DNA of 50,836 nt from Polaromonas sp. (GCA_013298815.1 JAAFJF010000019.1:1-50836), one strand, 5' to 3'; positions 18,819-28,038 are shown, counted from the first letter of the stretch. Notes: generated by a model not told the origin, from the letters alone. Program-made: numbers and translations.

Positions 18819-19258
18819 AGAAAGTTTTTGTCGATGCCAACATCCTGCTGTACAGCGAAGATGGCGCAGACTCCAGCAAGCAAGCCGTTGCGATGTCTTG
18901 GCTAGAGGTTTTGTGGCAGCGGCGTATTGGCTGCCTAAGCACTCAGGTGCTGAACGAGTTTTATGTCAACGCGGTTCGAAAAATCAAGCCGCCCATGCCC
19001 GCTGGCGATGCCAGAGCCGAGGTACGGCGCTACGCCCAGTGGCAGCCGTGGACGGTAGACCAAGCCACTGTGGAATCCGCGTGGGCGGTCGAAAGCCGCT
19101 ACGGTTTGCATTATTGGGACTGCTTGGTCGTGGCTGCGGCACAACATTCGGGCTGCCGCTACCTGCTGTCTGAGGACATGGGACACGAGCAATATTACGA
19201 CTCGGTTCAGGTCATTAACCCGTTTAAATCGTCGATTGCTTTGCTAGATACTTTGTAA
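18815..19258 (+). CDS. vapC: VapC-type PIN-domain toxin
   Basis: PIN-domain ribonuclease toxin of a type II module, 147 residues. The acidic active-site residues are present: D7 in FVDANI, E48 in LNEFYVN, D102 in YWDCLVVAAA, and E120/D121 in LSEDM. The gene is complete and follows vapB with a 4-base overlap. hisC begins 11 bases after its stop, so vapBC and the downstream his genes may share a transcript. The RNA target is unknown. Confidence 0.88.
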   Translation: MKKVFVDANILLYSEDGADSSKQAVAMSWLEVLWQRRIGCLSTQVLNEFYVNAVRKIKPPMPAGDARAEVRRYAQWQPWTVDQATVESAWAVESRYGLHYWDCLVVAAAQHSGCRYLLSEDMGHEQYYDSVQVINPFKSSIALLDTL

Positions 19259-19269
19259 AAAAACTAGTT

Positions 19270-20370
19270 ATGACTGAAAAAATCTCCAACCTAATCCAAA
19301 CCCGCATCCGCCAAGACATCGTCTCCATGCACGCCTACGCCATTCAGGACTCGGTCGGCATGGTCAAACTGGACGCGATGGAGAACCCGCATCGTCTGCC
19401 GGCTGATTTGCAGCAAAAGCTGGGCGAGCGATTGGGCAAGCTGGCGCTGAACCGTTATCCTGACGGTCGCGTTAACGATTTGCGGGCTGCTTTGGCGAGT
19501 TATGCCGACATGCCCGCTGGCTACGACATCATGCTGGGCAATGGCTCGGACGAGTTGATTTCGCTGCTGGCGCTCGCTTGTGATGTGCCTGGGGCGACGA
19601 TTCTCGCCCCACTTCCGGGCTTTGTGATGTACGCCATGAGCGCGCAGTTGCAGGGTTTAAAGTTTATCGGCGTTGATTTATCGGCGGATTTTGAGCTGGA
19701 CGCCCCCGCCATGCTGGCTGCGATTGCGCAGCACAAGCCCGCCATCACCTATTTGGCCTACCCGAACAACCCGACCGCAAATTTGTGGGACGAGGCTGCG
19801 ATGGCGCAGATCATCGCTGCTGTGGGTGATATCGGCGGGCTGGTGGTGCTGGACGAGGCGTATCAGCCTTTCTCTAGCAAAACTTATCTGGACACGATTC
19901 GAGAAAATCCCACAGCTCATCAGCACGTTTTGTTGATGCGCACCTTGAGCAAATTTGGTTTGGCAGGCGTGCGTATGGGCTATATGATGGCTCCGAAAGC
20001 GCTGATTAGCGAGATCGACAAAGTGCGCCCGCCCTACAACATCAGTGTCCTGAACTATGAGTGTGCGCTATTTGCACTGGAGCATAAGGACGTATTTTCG
20101 GACCAAGCCTCCGAATTGATTGCTCAGCGCGCTATGCTTTTTGATGTTTTATCGAGCATTCCTAGCGTCAAAGCCTTCAAATCAGACGCCAACATGATGC
20201 TGCTGCGCGTGCCCGACCCGCAAAAAACCTTTGAGGGCATGAAGGCGCGGGGGGTTTTGATCAAAAATGTCTCCAAAATGCACCCGCTCCTTAGTGGCTG
20301 CCTGCGCCTTACCGTGGGCACGGCAGAGGAAAATGCGACAATGGTGGCTGCCATCAAAGCTTCTTTGTAA
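19270..20370 (+). CDS. hisC: Histidinol-phosphate aminotransferase
   Basis: PLP-dependent class I/II aminotransferase, 366 residues, converting imidazole-acetol phosphate and glutamate to histidinol phosphate. Seen are KLDAMENPHRLP (substrate binding), LGNGSDELISLLALAC, YPNNPTANLW, VVLDEAYQPF, the Schiff-base lysine K228 in TLSKFGLAGVRMGY, and the C-terminal Arg in CLRLTVGT. It begins 11 bases after vapC. Its placement with hisB downstream is standard; separation from hisD by toxin-antitoxin genes is not. Confidence 0.95.
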   Translation: MTEKISNLIQTRIRQDIVSMHAYAIQDSVGMVKLDAMENPHRLPADLQQKLGERLGKLALNRYPDGRVNDLRAALASYADMPAGYDIMLGNGSDELISLLALACDVPGATILAPLPGFVMYAMSAQLQGLKFIGVDLSADFELDAPAMLAAIAQHKPAITYLAYPNNPTANLWDEAAMAQIIAAVGDIGGLVVLDEAYQPFSSKTYLDTIRENPTAHQHVLLMRTLSKFGLAGVRMGYMMAPKALISEIDKVRPPYNISVLNYECALFALEHKDVFSDQASELIAQRAMLFDVLSSIPSVKAFKSDANMMLLRVPDPQKTFEGMKARGVLIKNVSKMHPLLSGCLRLTVGTAEENATMVAAIKASL

Positions 20371-20413
20371 TTGAAGAAATAAGCTTTTTGAACTTTTTAA
20401 CCTAGAAAACACC

Positions 20414-21022
20414 ATGACCGCCCAACGTATAGCCGAACGTATTGCAGAAGTAAGCCGCAACACCGCCGAAACCCAAATCACCGCCCGCGTTAACTTGGAC
20501 GGTACAGGCGTGGCGAATTTGAGCACTGGCATCGGCTTTTTTGACCACATGTTGGACCAAATCGCCCGCCACGGGCTGATTGACTTGGACATCAAAGCCA
20601 TTGGCGACCTGCATATCGACGGCCACCACACAGTGGAAGACGTGGGTATCACCTTGGGGCAAGCGGTGCACAAAGCCGTGGGCGACAAAAAAGGCATTCG
20701 CCGCTACGGCCACGCCTATGTGCCGTTGGACGAGGCGCTGAGCCGCGTCGTTATCGACTTTTCGGGCCGTCCGGGCCTCATCATGAACGTGCCCTTCAAA
20801 AGCGGCATGATTGGCGCGTTTGACAGTCAGTTGGCGTTTGAGTTTTTCCAAGGTTTTGCCAACCATGCGTTTGTGACGCTGCATATAGACAACCTGCGCG
20901 GCGAAAACGCGCATCACCAAGCTGAGACGGTGTTCAAAGCCTTTGCGCGAGCACTGCGCATGGCGTTAGAGTTGGATTCACGCTCTGCAGGTATGATTCC
21001 TTCGACCAAAGGCTCTCTTTAA
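20414..21022 (+). CDS. hisB: Imidazoleglycerol-phosphate dehydratase
   Basis: Manganese-dependent dehydratase of histidine synthesis, 202 residues, monofunctional (no histidinol-phosphatase domain, unlike E. coli HisB). Metal-binding motifs are [24 protein letters not shown] and the later [17 protein letters not shown]. It lies between hisC and hisH. The downstream gap of 103 bases contains a dispersed-repeat copy. Confidence 0.96.
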   Translation: MTAQRIAERIAEVSRNTAETQITARVNLDGTGVANLSTGIGFFDHMLDQIARHGLIDLDIKAIGDLHIDGHHTVEDVGITLGQAVHKAVGDKKGIRRYGHAYVPLDEALSRVVIDFSGRPGLIMNVPFKSGMIGAFDSQLAFEFFQGFANHAFVTLHIDNLRGENAHHQAETVFKAFARALRMALELDSRSAGMIPSTKGSL

Positions 21023-21052
21023 ATTAATTTATATTTAATAAATGTCTGTAGA

Positions 21053-21088
21053 CCGCATATTTGCTGCCTTAGCAGCTATTAATTTAGC
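21053..21088 (+). repeat. Dispersed repeat, copy D (hisB-hisH gap)
   Basis: CCGCATATTTGCTGCC, followed by TTAGCAGCTATTAATTTAGC, follows the repeat consensus in the same orientation as copy A, with a shortened core and a few substitutions. It lies in the gap between hisB and hisH. Confidence 0.6.
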
Positions 21089-21125
21089 AGCAATAAGACG
21101 TATTTATATCTTGTAAATCTTTGAC

Positions 21126-21800
21126 ATGACGACAAAAACAGTAGCCGTGGTTGATTACGGCATGGGCAATTTACGCTCAGTAACGCAAGCAGTGCATGCG
21201 GTCGCCAGTGACGCTGGTGTCGAGGTGATTTGGGCCAAAACGCCGCAAGAAGTGATGGACGCAGAGCGCGTCGTCCTGCCCGGCCAAGGTGGCATGCGTG
21301 ACTGTATGCGCGAATTGCATGACTCTGGCATGCTCGCCGCCGTGCTGCACGCCGCCAAACACAAACCGCTCATGGGTGTCTGCGTGGGCATGCAAATGCT
21401 ACTGGACCACAGCGAAGAGCTAGACACGCCGTGCTTGGGGCTGATTCCGGGCAAAGTCGTCAAATTCAACATCGCTGGGCAAATCGCGCCTGACGGTAGC
21501 CGCTACAAAGTACCGCAAATGGGTTGGAATCAGGTGTTTGTGGCAGATCATGCCAAGCAATACCCAAAAGGTCGCCACCCAATTTGGGGTGACGTGCCTG
21601 ATGGCAGTTACTTTTATTTCGTGCACAGCTATTACGCCAAAGTGTCTGAAATTAACCACAGCGTCGGTGAAACTGAGTTCGGAAGTCGCTTCACCAGCGC
21701 CATTGCGCGAGATAATATTTTTGCAACCCAATTTCACCCAGAAAAAAGCGCATCACAAGGTCTATCGTTATATAGAAACTTTCTACACTGGAAACCCTAA
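21126..21800 (+). CDS. hisH: Imidazole glycerol phosphate synthase, glutaminase subunit
   Basis: Glutamine amidotransferase subunit that passes ammonia to HisF, 224 residues. The class I catalytic triad is visible: C86 in GVCVGMQM, H204 and E206 in FHPEKS; the N-terminus VVDYGMGNLRSV and PGQGGMRDCM are typical. The partner hisF lies two genes downstream. Confidence 0.95.
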   Translation: MTTKTVAVVDYGMGNLRSVTQAVHAVASDAGVEVIWAKTPQEVMDAERVVLPGQGGMRDCMRELHDSGMLAAVLHAAKHKPLMGVCVGMQMLLDHSEELDTPCLGLIPGKVVKFNIAGQIAPDGSRYKVPQMGWNQVFVADHAKQYPKGRHPIWGDVPDGSYFYFVHSYYAKVSEINHSVGETEFGSRFTSAIARDNIFATQFHPEKSASQGLSLYRNFLHWKP

Positions 21801-21822
21801 TTCCGTGGCGCATTTCAATTAA

Positions 21823-21866
21823 TCTTCCCTTTTAAGTTTCCCTTCCAAGTTCCCCTTTTCTTTTCT
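21823..21866 (+). repeat. Pyrimidine-rich imperfect tandem repeat (hisH-hisA gap)
   Basis: Three imperfect units of about 12-13 bases (TTCCCTTTTAAG, TTTCCCTTCCAAG, TTCCCCTTTTC) form an almost purine-free tract on the + strand, ending 23 bases before the hisA ATG. No Shine-Dalgarno sequence precedes hisA. No function can be assigned. Confidence 0.55.
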
Positions 21867-21889
21867 AACATTCAACAACTTCTAGCATC

Positions 21890-22630
21890 ATGTTGCTCAT
21901 CCCCGCGATAGATTTAAAAGACGGTCACTGCGTTCGCCTCATCCAAGGCGATATGGACCAATCCACCACCTTTGGCGAAGACCCCACTGTCATGGCGCGT
22001 AGCTGGGTCAGCAAAGGGGCGCGGCGTCTGCATCTAGTCGATTTGAACGGCGCGTTTGCGGGGAAGCCTAAAAACGAGCAAGCCATTCGCAAAATCCTGA
22101 AAGAAGTCGGCAGCGAAGTAGAAGTGCAACTGGGCGGTGGTATTCGTGATCTGGACACCATTGAGCGTTATTTGGACGCTGGCCTGCGCTACGTCATCAT
22201 CGGCACAGCAGCCGTCAAAAACCCTGGTTTTCTGCAAGATGCCTGCACCGCCTTTGGCGGCCACATCATCGTTGGCCTAGATGCCAAAGACGGCAAAGTC
22301 GCCACTGACGGCTGGAGCAAGCTCTCTGGTCACGATGTGATCGATTTGTCCAAAAAATTCCAAGACTACGGCGTCGAATCCATCATCTACACCGACATCG
22401 GCCGCGACGGCATGCTGACAGGTATCAACATCGAAGCCACCGTCAAACTAGCCCAAGCTTTGACGATTCCTGTTATCGCCTCCGGCGGTTTGTCCAACAT
22501 GGCGGACATTGAAGCGCTGTGCAACGTGGAAGATGAAGGCGTTGAAGGGGTCATCTGCGGTCGTGCGGTTTACTCTGGCGACTTGGATTTTGAAGCGGCG
22601 CAGGCGCGGGCGGATGAGTTGAATGGTTAA
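21890..22630 (+). CDS. hisA: ProFAR isomerase HisA
   Basis: TIM-barrel isomerase of histidine synthesis (ProFAR to PRFAR), 246 residues. Catalytic Asp and phosphate-binding motifs are seen: [16 protein letters not shown] near the N-terminus, [11 protein letters not shown], the second Asp in [12 protein letters not shown], and [13 protein letters not shown]. The start lacks a recognisable ribosome site and follows a polypyrimidine tract. hisF begins 9 bases downstream. Confidence 0.96.
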   Translation: MLLIPAIDLKDGHCVRLIQGDMDQSTTFGEDPTVMARSWVSKGARRLHLVDLNGAFAGKPKNEQAIRKILKEVGSEVEVQLGGGIRDLDTIERYLDAGLRYVIIGTAAVKNPGFLQDACTAFGGHIIVGLDAKDGKVATDGWSKLSGHDVIDLSKKFQDYGVESIIYTDIGRDGMLTGINIEATVKLAQALTIPVIASGGLSNMADIEALCNVEDEGVEGVICGRAVYSGDLDFEAAQARADELNG

Positions 22631-22639
22631 ATTTAGTTA

Positions 22640-23437
22640 ATGCTCGCTAAAAGAATCATCCCCTGCCTAGACGTCACCGGCGGCCGCGTCGTCAAAGGCG
22701 TTAACTTCCTTGAATTGCGCGATGCGGGCGACCCGGTCGAAATTGCTGCCCGCTACAACGAGCAGGGCGCGGATGAGCTGACTTTTCTGGACATCACTGC
22801 CACCAGCGATGCGCGGGACATGATTTTTCACATCATCGAGGCGGTGGCTTCGCAGGTGTTCATCCCATTGACGGTCGGTGGCGGTGTCCGCACGGTTGAC
22901 GATGTGCGGCGTTTGCTCAATGCAGGTGCCGACAAAACTAGCTTCAACTCAGCCGCCATTGCCAACCCCGACGTGATTGCCGACGCTTCGGCCAAGTATG
23001 GCGCGCAGTGCATTGTGGTGGCGATTGATGCGAAGCGACGCTCGAACGAAGATGCTAAACGCCTAGTAAATGGCATTGAAATCGGCGCAGGCTGGGATGT
23101 TTACAGCCACGGCGGCCGCAAAAACACCGGTTTGGACGTGGTGACGTGGGCTAGAGCGATGGCGGAACGCGGTGCGGGCGAGATTTTGTTGACCAGTATG
23201 GACAGAGACGGCACAAAATCAGGCTTTGATTTGGCTTTGACCCGCGCTGTTAGCGACGCCATCAGCGTGCCAGTAATCGCCTCAGGCGGTGTCGGCAATT
23301 TGGATGATTTGGCCAACGGTATCATCCAAGGCGGCGCAGATGCTGTCTTGGCTGCTAGCATTTTTCACTATGGTGAATACACCGTCGGTCAAGCCAAGCA
23401 GCGCATGGCGGAGCGCGGAATTCCTGTTCGCCTTTAA
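22640..23437 (+). CDS. hisF: Imidazole glycerol phosphate synthase, cyclase subunit
   Basis: TIM-barrel cyclase that uses ammonia from HisH to form imidazole glycerol phosphate and AICAR, 265 residues. The first catalytic Asp is in [17 protein letters not shown] and the second in [15 protein letters not shown]; phosphate-site motifs are [11 protein letters not shown] and [13 protein letters not shown]. It is closely spaced after hisA. Confidence 0.96.
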   Translation: MLAKRIIPCLDVTGGRVVKGVNFLELRDAGDPVEIAARYNEQGADELTFLDITATSDARDMIFHIIEAVASQVFIPLTVGGGVRTVDDVRRLLNAGADKTSFNSAAIANPDVIADASAKYGAQCIVVAIDAKRRSNEDAKRLVNGIEIGAGWDVYSHGGRKNTGLDVVTWARAMAERGAGEILLTSMDRDGTKSGFDLALTRAVSDAISVPVIASGGVGNLDDLANGIIQGGADAVLAASIFHYGEYTVGQAKQRMAERGIPVRL

Positions 23438-23500
23438 TCTAGTTCTGAACGAGACTTGATTTAACTCGCTGCTATCGTCTGGCAAGGCGTCTTAATTGCC

Positions 23501-23506
23501 TACAAT
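23501..23506 (+). promoter_or_regulatory. Possible -10 box just upstream of hisI
   Basis: TACAAT ends 6 bases before the hisI ATG, so initiation here would give a nearly leaderless transcript. No good -35 box was found at the right spacing, and there is no obvious ribosome site. This is a weak candidate based on the hexamer and its position only. Confidence 0.25.
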
Positions 23507-23512
23507 GACATC

Positions 23513-23914
23513 ATGCAAGAAGCAAAAAACTGGATAGACGAAGTGAAGTGGGACGCCAACGGCTTAGTCCCCGTGATTGCCCAAGAAATCGGTAGCAACG
23601 ATGTGCTGATGTTTGCTTGGATGAACCGCGAAGCGCTGCAAAAAACGGCGGAGCTGGGGCGGGCGGTGTATTTCAGCCGGTCGCGCAACAAATTGTGGTT
23701 CAAAGGCGAAGAGTCCGGCCACATCCAAACGGTACATGAGCTGCGTATGGATTGTGACAACGATGTTTTGCTGATGAAAGTTACCCAAACTGGGCATACG
23801 CCGGGTTTGGCCTGTCATACAGGTCGGCACAGCTGTTTTTTCAGTCTTTACAAGGACGGGGCGTGGATAATTACCGAGCCGGTCTTGAAAGATCCTAAAA
23901 GCATCTATAAGTAA
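23513..23914 (+). CDS. hisI: Phosphoribosyl-AMP cyclohydrolase
   Basis: Zinc/magnesium enzyme opening the purine ring of phosphoribosyl-AMP, 133 residues, monofunctional. Motifs are [33 protein letters not shown], the acidic/Cys metal site MDCDNDVLL, and the zinc cysteines in [13 protein letters not shown]. hisE is a separate downstream gene. The 3' end is part of a short imperfect duplication. Confidence 0.95.
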   Translation: MQEAKNWIDEVKWDANGLVPVIAQEIGSNDVLMFAWMNREALQKTAELGRAVYFSRSRNKLWFKGEESGHIQTVHELRMDCDNDVLLMKVTQTGHTPGLACHTGRHSCFFSLYKDGAWIITEPVLKDPKSIYK

Positions 23915-23951
23915 GCAACGTATAAATAAGCCATCTACAAGCAAGCTACCT
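23901..23951 (+). repeat. Imperfect short direct repeat at the hisI 3' end
   Basis: CATCTATAAGTAAGCAAC (from 23902) is repeated as CATCTACAAGCAAGCTAC (from 23932), 15 of 18 identical, with a 30-base period. The first copy carries the last codons and TAA of hisI; the second lies in the hisI-hisE gap. Confidence 0.5.
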
Positions 23952-23965
23952 GAATTAATAAACGC

Positions 23966-24352
23966 ATGACATCAAACGATTCCCTAGACCAACTCGCCCG
24001 CGTGCTTGAATCACGCAAGGGCGGCGACCCTGAAAGCAGCTACACCGCGCGTTTGCTGCACAAGGGGCCAGATGCATTTTTGAAAAAAATTGGCGAAGAA
24101 GCAACCGAGCTGGTGATGGCCTGTAAAGACGCTGACTATGGTGGCCTAAGCGACGTATTGAAATCCAAAATTATCAGCGAAACCGCTGATCTGTGGTTTC
24201 ACAGCATGGTGGCTCTGGCGCATTATGGTTTGTCGCCGCAAGATGTCATCGCCGAGCTGGACAAGCGCGTTGGTACCAGCGGGCTGGAAGAAAAAGCTTC
24301 GCGCAAAGCGAAAGACCGAGAAGTGAATGAATCTAAAGGAGTGAATCCATGA
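23966..24352 (+). CDS. hisE: Phosphoribosyl-ATP pyrophosphatase
   Basis: Second enzyme of histidine synthesis, an all-alpha NTP pyrophosphohydrolase (MazG-like fold), 128 residues. Family features are [31 protein letters not shown] and the acidic metal site in [16 protein letters not shown] Lys/Glu-rich C-terminal tail extends past the domain. The stop overlaps the ATG of the next gene by 4 bases. Confidence 0.94.
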   Translation: MTSNDSLDQLARVLESRKGGDPESSYTARLLHKGPDAFLKKIGEEATELVMACKDADYGGLSDVLKSKIISETADLWFHSMVALAHYGLSPQDVIAELDKRVGTSGLEEKASRKAKDREVNESKGVNP

Positions 24353-24747
24353 GCAATGTGACGGATGTGATTGATGTAACTGCGATTGACAGCGAAAAAG
24401 CGCAGCAACTGAAAACGGTAGGCTGGGTGAGCTATTTGTTGCATTTGATAGTGGCTGTCGCTGCCGTGGTGCCAGGTGCAAACGTGGGCGTTGCCTTGCT
24501 CGTCATTGCTTTGGTGATTGACTTGGTGAAAAAGGGCGATGCGGTCGGTACATGGCAAGAGAGTCATTTCTCTTGGCGGATTCGCTCCGTTATCTGGGCG
24601 GGTATTTTGTACGTGGTTACCAGCCCATTGTGGCTATTGCTCATAGCACCTGGTTGGATTGCTTGGGGCATTATTTCAATCTGGTTTCTGTACCGTATCG
24701 TGCGTGGCATGGTGGCTATGAACAATAACCAAGCAATAGCGCAGTAA
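24349..24747 (+). CDS. Small membrane protein, DUF4870-like
   Basis: A 132-residue protein with three or so membrane segments: [31 protein letters not shown], a span around [27 protein letters not shown], and [14 protein letters not shown]. The pattern fits the DUF4870 group, often found next to hisE in Burkholderiales. It is coupled to hisE by ATGA. Its function is unknown. Confidence 0.7.
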   Translation: MSNVTDVIDVTAIDSEKAQQLKTVGWVSYLLHLIVAVAAVVPGANVGVALLVIALVIDLVKKGDAVGTWQESHFSWRIRSVIWAGILYVVTSPLWLLLIAPGWIAWGIISIWFLYRIVRGMVAMNNNQAIAQ

Positions 24748-24760
24748 TTTTTTAAAACAC

Positions 24761-25120
24761 ATGTCGCACGATCCAAACTGTATTTTTTGCAAAATCATAG
24801 AAGGCAAAATCCCTTCGCGTAAAGTTTACGAAGATGACGATATTTTTGCCTTTCACGATATCAACCCGTGGGCGCCGGTTCATTTTTTAATGATTCCGAA
24901 AAAGCACATTACATCTTTGGCACACGTTGATGCAACGAATGCTGAGTTATTGGGCCGAATGATGGTTTTAGCCCCTAAATTGGCTTTGCAAGAGGGTTGT
25001 AGGCCGTACCCTGAGGGTGGTTTTCGTATTGTTTCCAACACGGGAGCCGAGGGCGGGCAAGAGGTTCATCATATGCATTGGCATGTCATGGGCGGCCCAA
25101 GGCCGTGGTTGCGGGGGTGA
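24761..25120 (+). CDS. HIT-family nucleotide hydrolase (HinT-like)
   Basis: Histidine-triad protein of 119 residues. The N-terminus CIFCKIIEGKIPSRKVYEDD and the triad EVHHMHWHVMGG (H-x-H-x-H) are typical of HinT-like purine nucleoside phosphoramidases. In betaproteobacteria this gene is usually located between hisE and tatA, as here. The physiological substrate is not known from sequence. Confidence 0.92.
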   Translation: MSHDPNCIFCKIIEGKIPSRKVYEDDDIFAFHDINPWAPVHFLMIPKKHITSLAHVDATNAELLGRMMVLAPKLALQEGCRPYPEGGFRIVSNTGAEGGQEVHHMHWHVMGGPRPWLRG

Positions 25121-25159
25121 TGAGGGTGATCTTGTGCTGCTAAACCGGCCGTTCCCGCT

Positions 25160-25165
25160 TAGAAT
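25160..25165 (+). promoter_or_regulatory. Possible -10 box upstream of tatA
   Basis: TAGAAT lies 49 bases before the tatA ATG in the 94-base HIT-tatA gap. The nearest TTG-type hexamer (TTGTGC, 25132-25137) is 22 bases away, too far for a standard promoter. The call rests on the -10 hexamer alone. Confidence 0.3.
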
Positions 25166-25214
25166 CGCTGCATCGAGACAATTGTTTTTATTTAAATTAT
25201 CGTAGGAGTTCATC

Positions 25215-25448
25215 ATGGGTTCATTTTCAATTTGGCACTGGCTGATCGTTTTATTGATCGTCGTGATGGTTTTTGGCACCAAAAAGCTGAAAAATATGGG
25301 TGGCGATTTAGGCAGTGCGGTAAAAGGCTTCAAAGACGGCATGAAAGATGGTTCTGCAACATCCGAAGATAAGCCAGCAGCTCAAGTAACGGCGGCTGCA
25401 GATGCTGCTAAAAATACCATCGATGTAGAAGCCAAACAAAAGCTGTAA
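25215..25448 (+). CDS. tatA: Sec-independent translocase subunit TatA
   Basis: Pore-forming subunit of the twin-arginine translocase, 77 residues. One N-terminal membrane helix ([17 protein letters not shown]), the [10 protein letters not shown] hinge, then an amphipathic helix ([15 protein letters not shown]) and a charged tail. AGGAG sits well before the ATG. First gene of tatABC. Confidence 0.95.
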   Translation: MGSFSIWHWLIVLLIVVMVFGTKKLKNMGGDLGSAVKGFKDGMKDGSATSEDKPAAQVTAAADAAKNTIDVEAKQKL

Positions 25449-25474
25449 ACAAGCTTTAATTCAAGTTTCAACTC

Positions 25475-25933
25475 GTGATTGATCTAGGTATCTCAAAAAT
25501 AGCGCTGATTGGCGCGGTGGCGCTGATCGTCATCGGGCCAGAAAAGCTGCCGCGCGTCGCACGCACAGTGGGAATGCTTTTAGGTAAGGCGCAGCGTTAT
25601 ATTGCAGACGTCAAAGCAGAGGTGAGTAAATCAATTGAGCTGGACGAGCTCAAGAAGATGAAAGACACCATGCAAGAGGCTGCGAGTGATGTCGAAAATT
25701 CGATTCACACGGGCGTGACTGATTTTGAAAAAGATTGGGCTGATGCCACAAGTACGGCAATGTCTTCTGCATCAAGTTTTACGAGTTATCCAAGTTACTC
25801 GCATCCCAAGAAAAAATGGCGTGTCAAACAAGGCGCAGTGCCTAACTGGTACAAAGCGCGTACGGGTGTTCGTACTAAAGCAATGTCTGGTGCGGCGCGT
25901 GTTGCAAAGTTTCGTCCCGTCAAAACTGCCTAG
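25475..25933 (+). CDS. tatB: Sec-independent translocase subunit TatB
   Basis: Substrate-recognition partner of TatC, 152 residues. GTG start; [21 protein letters not shown] is the membrane helix, followed by [12 protein letters not shown] and a long amphipathic helix to about residue 80. The C-terminal 40 residues are basic ([20 protein letters not shown]), a tail I associate with Comamonadaceae TatB. It lies 26 bases after tatA. Confidence 0.93.
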   Translation: MIDLGISKIALIGAVALIVIGPEKLPRVARTVGMLLGKAQRYIADVKAEVSKSIELDELKKMKDTMQEAASDVENSIHTGVTDFEKDWADATSTAMSSASSFTSYPSYSHPKKKWRVKQGAVPNWYKARTGVRTKAMSGAARVAKFRPVKTA

Positions 25934-25997
25934 CTCTATTCATAGTGCCAACTCAAGCTTGCAGCAATGCAGGTTCACAAGACTTTATTAAAACCAC

Positions 25998-26783
25998 ATG
26001 GCAGACGACAAAGCAAAAGTTGACGAATTAGCAGGCACAGAACAACCTTTTGTGCAGCATTTGGTGGAGTTGCGCGACCGTTTAATCAAAATTGTCATTG
26101 CTATAGGCATAGTAGGCATTGTGTTGGCGCTATACCCAGGTCCAGCAGCGCTTTATGACATTCTGGCTGCGCCTTTGATTGCGACTTTACCTAAAGGCGC
26201 GACACTTATTGCGACATCTGTGATTTCTCCGTTCTTCATACCCTTAAAAATTCTGATGATGACCGCATTCCTCATCGCTCTGCCAGTGGTGTTGTGGCAA
26301 ATTTGGTCATTCGTCGCACCAGGTTTATACATGCATGAGAAAAAGCTTGTTTTGCCTTTGGTCATATCTAGCACTGCGTTGTTTTTCATCGGTGTGCTGT
26401 TTAGTTACTACTTTGTATTTGGACAAGTTTTTAGATTCATTCAAAATTTCGCACCGAAGAGTATCAGCGCAACTCCCGATATTGAAGCCTATTTAGATTT
26501 TGTTTTGAATATGTTTTTGGCGTTTGGCCTAGCTTTTGAGGTGCCTATTGTGGTGATCGTGTTGGCGCGCATGGGTATGGTGACCATCCAACAGCTAAAA
26601 GACTTCCGTGGCTATTTTGTGGTGTTGGCGTTTATCATTGCCGCCATCGTCACGCCGCCAGATGTGGTCTCGCAGCTGGCTTTGGCGATTCCCATGTGTT
26701 TGCTGTACGAAATCGGTATATGGGCAGCGCAGATTTTTATCAAACATACGCAAGCGCCTGTAGACCCCATCGAACCGACTTAG
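25998..26783 (+). CDS. tatC: Sec-independent translocase subunit TatC
   Basis: Six-span membrane receptor of the Tat pathway, 261 residues. Family motifs are FVQHLVELRDRLIK at the N-terminus, FVAPGLYMHEKKLVLPLV, FVLNMFLAFGLAFEVPIVVIVLARMG and AAIVTPPDVVSQLALAIPMCLLYEIG. Its end is followed within 20 bases by a palindromic operator of the leucine-degradation genes. Confidence 0.96.
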   Translation: MADDKAKVDELAGTEQPFVQHLVELRDRLIKIVIAIGIVGIVLALYPGPAALYDILAAPLIATLPKGATLIATSVISPFFIPLKILMMTAFLIALPVVLWQIWSFVAPGLYMHEKKLVLPLVISSTALFFIGVLFSYYFVFGQVFRFIQNFAPKSISATPDIEAYLDFVLNMFLAFGLAFEVPIVVIVLARMGMVTIQQLKDFRGYFVVLAFIIAAIVTPPDVVSQLALAIPMCLLYEIGIWAAQIFIKHTQAPVDPIEPT

Positions 26784-26785
26784 TC

Positions 26786-26791
26786 TACAAT
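26786..26791 (+). promoter_or_regulatory. Possible -10 box of the liuA transcript
   Basis: TACAAT starts 3 bases after the end of tatC and ends 8 bases before the 22-bp palindrome. If used, the operator would begin about at the transcription start. No convincing -35 was identified. Confidence 0.3.
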
Positions 26792-26799
26792 TGGCATAG

Positions 26800-26821
26800 T
26801 TGACGTTTACGTAAACGTCAA
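26800..26821 (+). promoter_or_regulatory. 22-bp palindromic operator upstream of liuA (LiuR/LiuQ-type)
   Basis: A perfect palindrome with half-site TTGACGTTTAC and centre ACGT, 20 bases before the liuA ATG. An identical sequence precedes liuB (35063-35084). Its location before two liu genes and its sequence resemble the operators described for LiuR (MerR family) or LiuQ (TetR family) in proteobacterial branched-chain amino acid catabolism. The regulator gene is not in this window. Confidence 0.8.
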
Positions 26822-26841
26822 CGGTTTTATGGAGATGCCAA

Positions 26842-28038
26842 ATGAACCTGCCAGGACTCAATTTTCAACTCGGTGAAGAGATCGACGCCCTGCGCGATGC
26901 GGTGCAAGAGTTTGCACAAGCCGAGATAGCCCCCCGCGCTGCTGATATCGACAGCAGCGATCAATTCCCCATGGATTTGTGGCGAAAAATGGGCGATTTG
27001 GGCGTTCTGGGCATCACTGTGTCAGAAGAATACGGCGGCGCCAACATGGGCTACTTGGCGCACATGATCGCCATGGAAGAAATTAGCCGTGCCTCAGCCT
27101 CCGTCGGTTTGAGCTACGGCGCACACAGCAACTTGTGTGTCAACCAAATCAAACGCAACGGTACTGAAGCGCAGCGCCAAAAGTACCTGCCAAAACTCAT
27201 CAGTGGTGAACATGTGGGTGCCTTGGCGATGAGCGAGCCGGGCGCTGGCAGTGATGTCATCAGCATGAAGCTCAAAGCGGAATGGAAAGAACCAAGTGCC
27301 TCGGGGGGCGGCTATTACGTTTTAAACGGCAGCAAAATGTGGATCACCAACGGTCCAGATGCTGATACTTTGGTGGTCTACGCCAAAACTGAACCGGAGT
27401 TGGGTGCGCGTGGTGTGACGGCTTTTTTGATTGAAAAAAGCATGCCCGGCTTCTCAGTCGCTCAAAAACTGAACAAACTCGGCATGCGCGGCAGCCATAC
27501 TGGCGAATTGGTGTTTCAAAACGTCGAAGTGCCAGAAAGTCACATTCTGGGCGGTTTGAACAGCGGCGCCAAAGTATTGATGAGTGGGTTGGACTACGAA
27601 CGCGCAGTATTGACCGGCGGACCTTTGGGCATCATGCAAGCAGTGATGGATAACGTGATTCCGTACATCCATGACCGCAAACAGTTTGGCCAGAGCATTG
27701 GCGAGTTTCAGTTGATTCAGGGCAAAGTGGCTGATATGTACACCTTGCTGCAAGCGGGCCGCTCTTTCGCTTACACGGTAGCTAAAAACTTGGACATGTT
27801 GGGCACCGACCATGTACGGCAGGTGCGAAAAGATTGTGCCTCAGTCATCTTGTGGTGCGCTGAAAATGCAACCAAAATGGCGGGTGATGGTGTGCAAATT
27901 TTCGGTGGCAATGGCTACATCAACGACTACCCGTTGGGACGTTTGTGGCGTGATGCGAAACTGTATGAAATCGGTGCTGGAACCAGTGAAATTCGCAGGA
28001 TGTTGATTGGACGAGAGTTGTTTGCTGAGACAATGTGA
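26842..28038 (+). CDS. liuA: Isovaleryl-CoA dehydrogenase
   Basis: FAD flavoprotein that oxidises isovaleryl-CoA to 3-methylcrotonyl-CoA in leucine breakdown, 398 residues. Acyl-CoA dehydrogenase motifs are [55 protein letters not shown] and the C-terminal [19 protein letters not shown]. The isovaleryl-specific call rests on close similarity to Ivd/LiuA and the nearby liuB, liuD and liuE. GGAG precedes the ATG, and the palindromic operator lies immediately upstream. Confidence 0.93.
   Translation: MNLPGLNFQLGEEIDALRDAVQEFAQAEIAPRAADIDSSDQFPMDLWRKMGDLGVLGITVSEEYGGANMGYLAHMIAMEEISRASASVGLSYGAHSNLCVNQIKRNGTEAQRQKYLPKLISGEHVGALAMSEPGAGSDVISMKLKAEWKEPSASGGGYYVLNGSKMWITNGPDADTLVVYAKTEPELGARGVTAFLIEKSMPGFSVAQKLNKLGMRGSHTGELVFQNVEVPESHILGGLNSGAKVLMSGLDYERAVLTGGPLGIMQAVMDNVIPYIHDRKQFGQSIGEFQLIQGKVADMYTLLQAGRSFAYTVAKNLDMLGTDHVRQVRKDCASVILWCAENATKMAGDGVQIFGGNGYINDYPLGRLWRDAKLYEIGAGTSEIRRMLIGRELFAETM

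Noticed and set aside
18920-18941. Match in vapC to the dispersed repeat (CGGCGTATT..CTGCCTAAGCA)
   Set aside because: About 20 of 22 bases match, but the core is absent, and the encoded residues (RRIGCLSTQVL) are what PIN toxins of this type normally have. Probably chance.
18607-19173. Alternative + frame of 188 residues across vapB and vapC
   Set aside because: It is Arg/Trp-rich, overlaps both members of a clear VapBC pair, and lacks any family pattern.
17305-19258. Prophage or integrative element as source of the toxin-antitoxin genes
   Set aside because: No integrase, transposase, tRNA or flanking direct repeats were seen around these genes.
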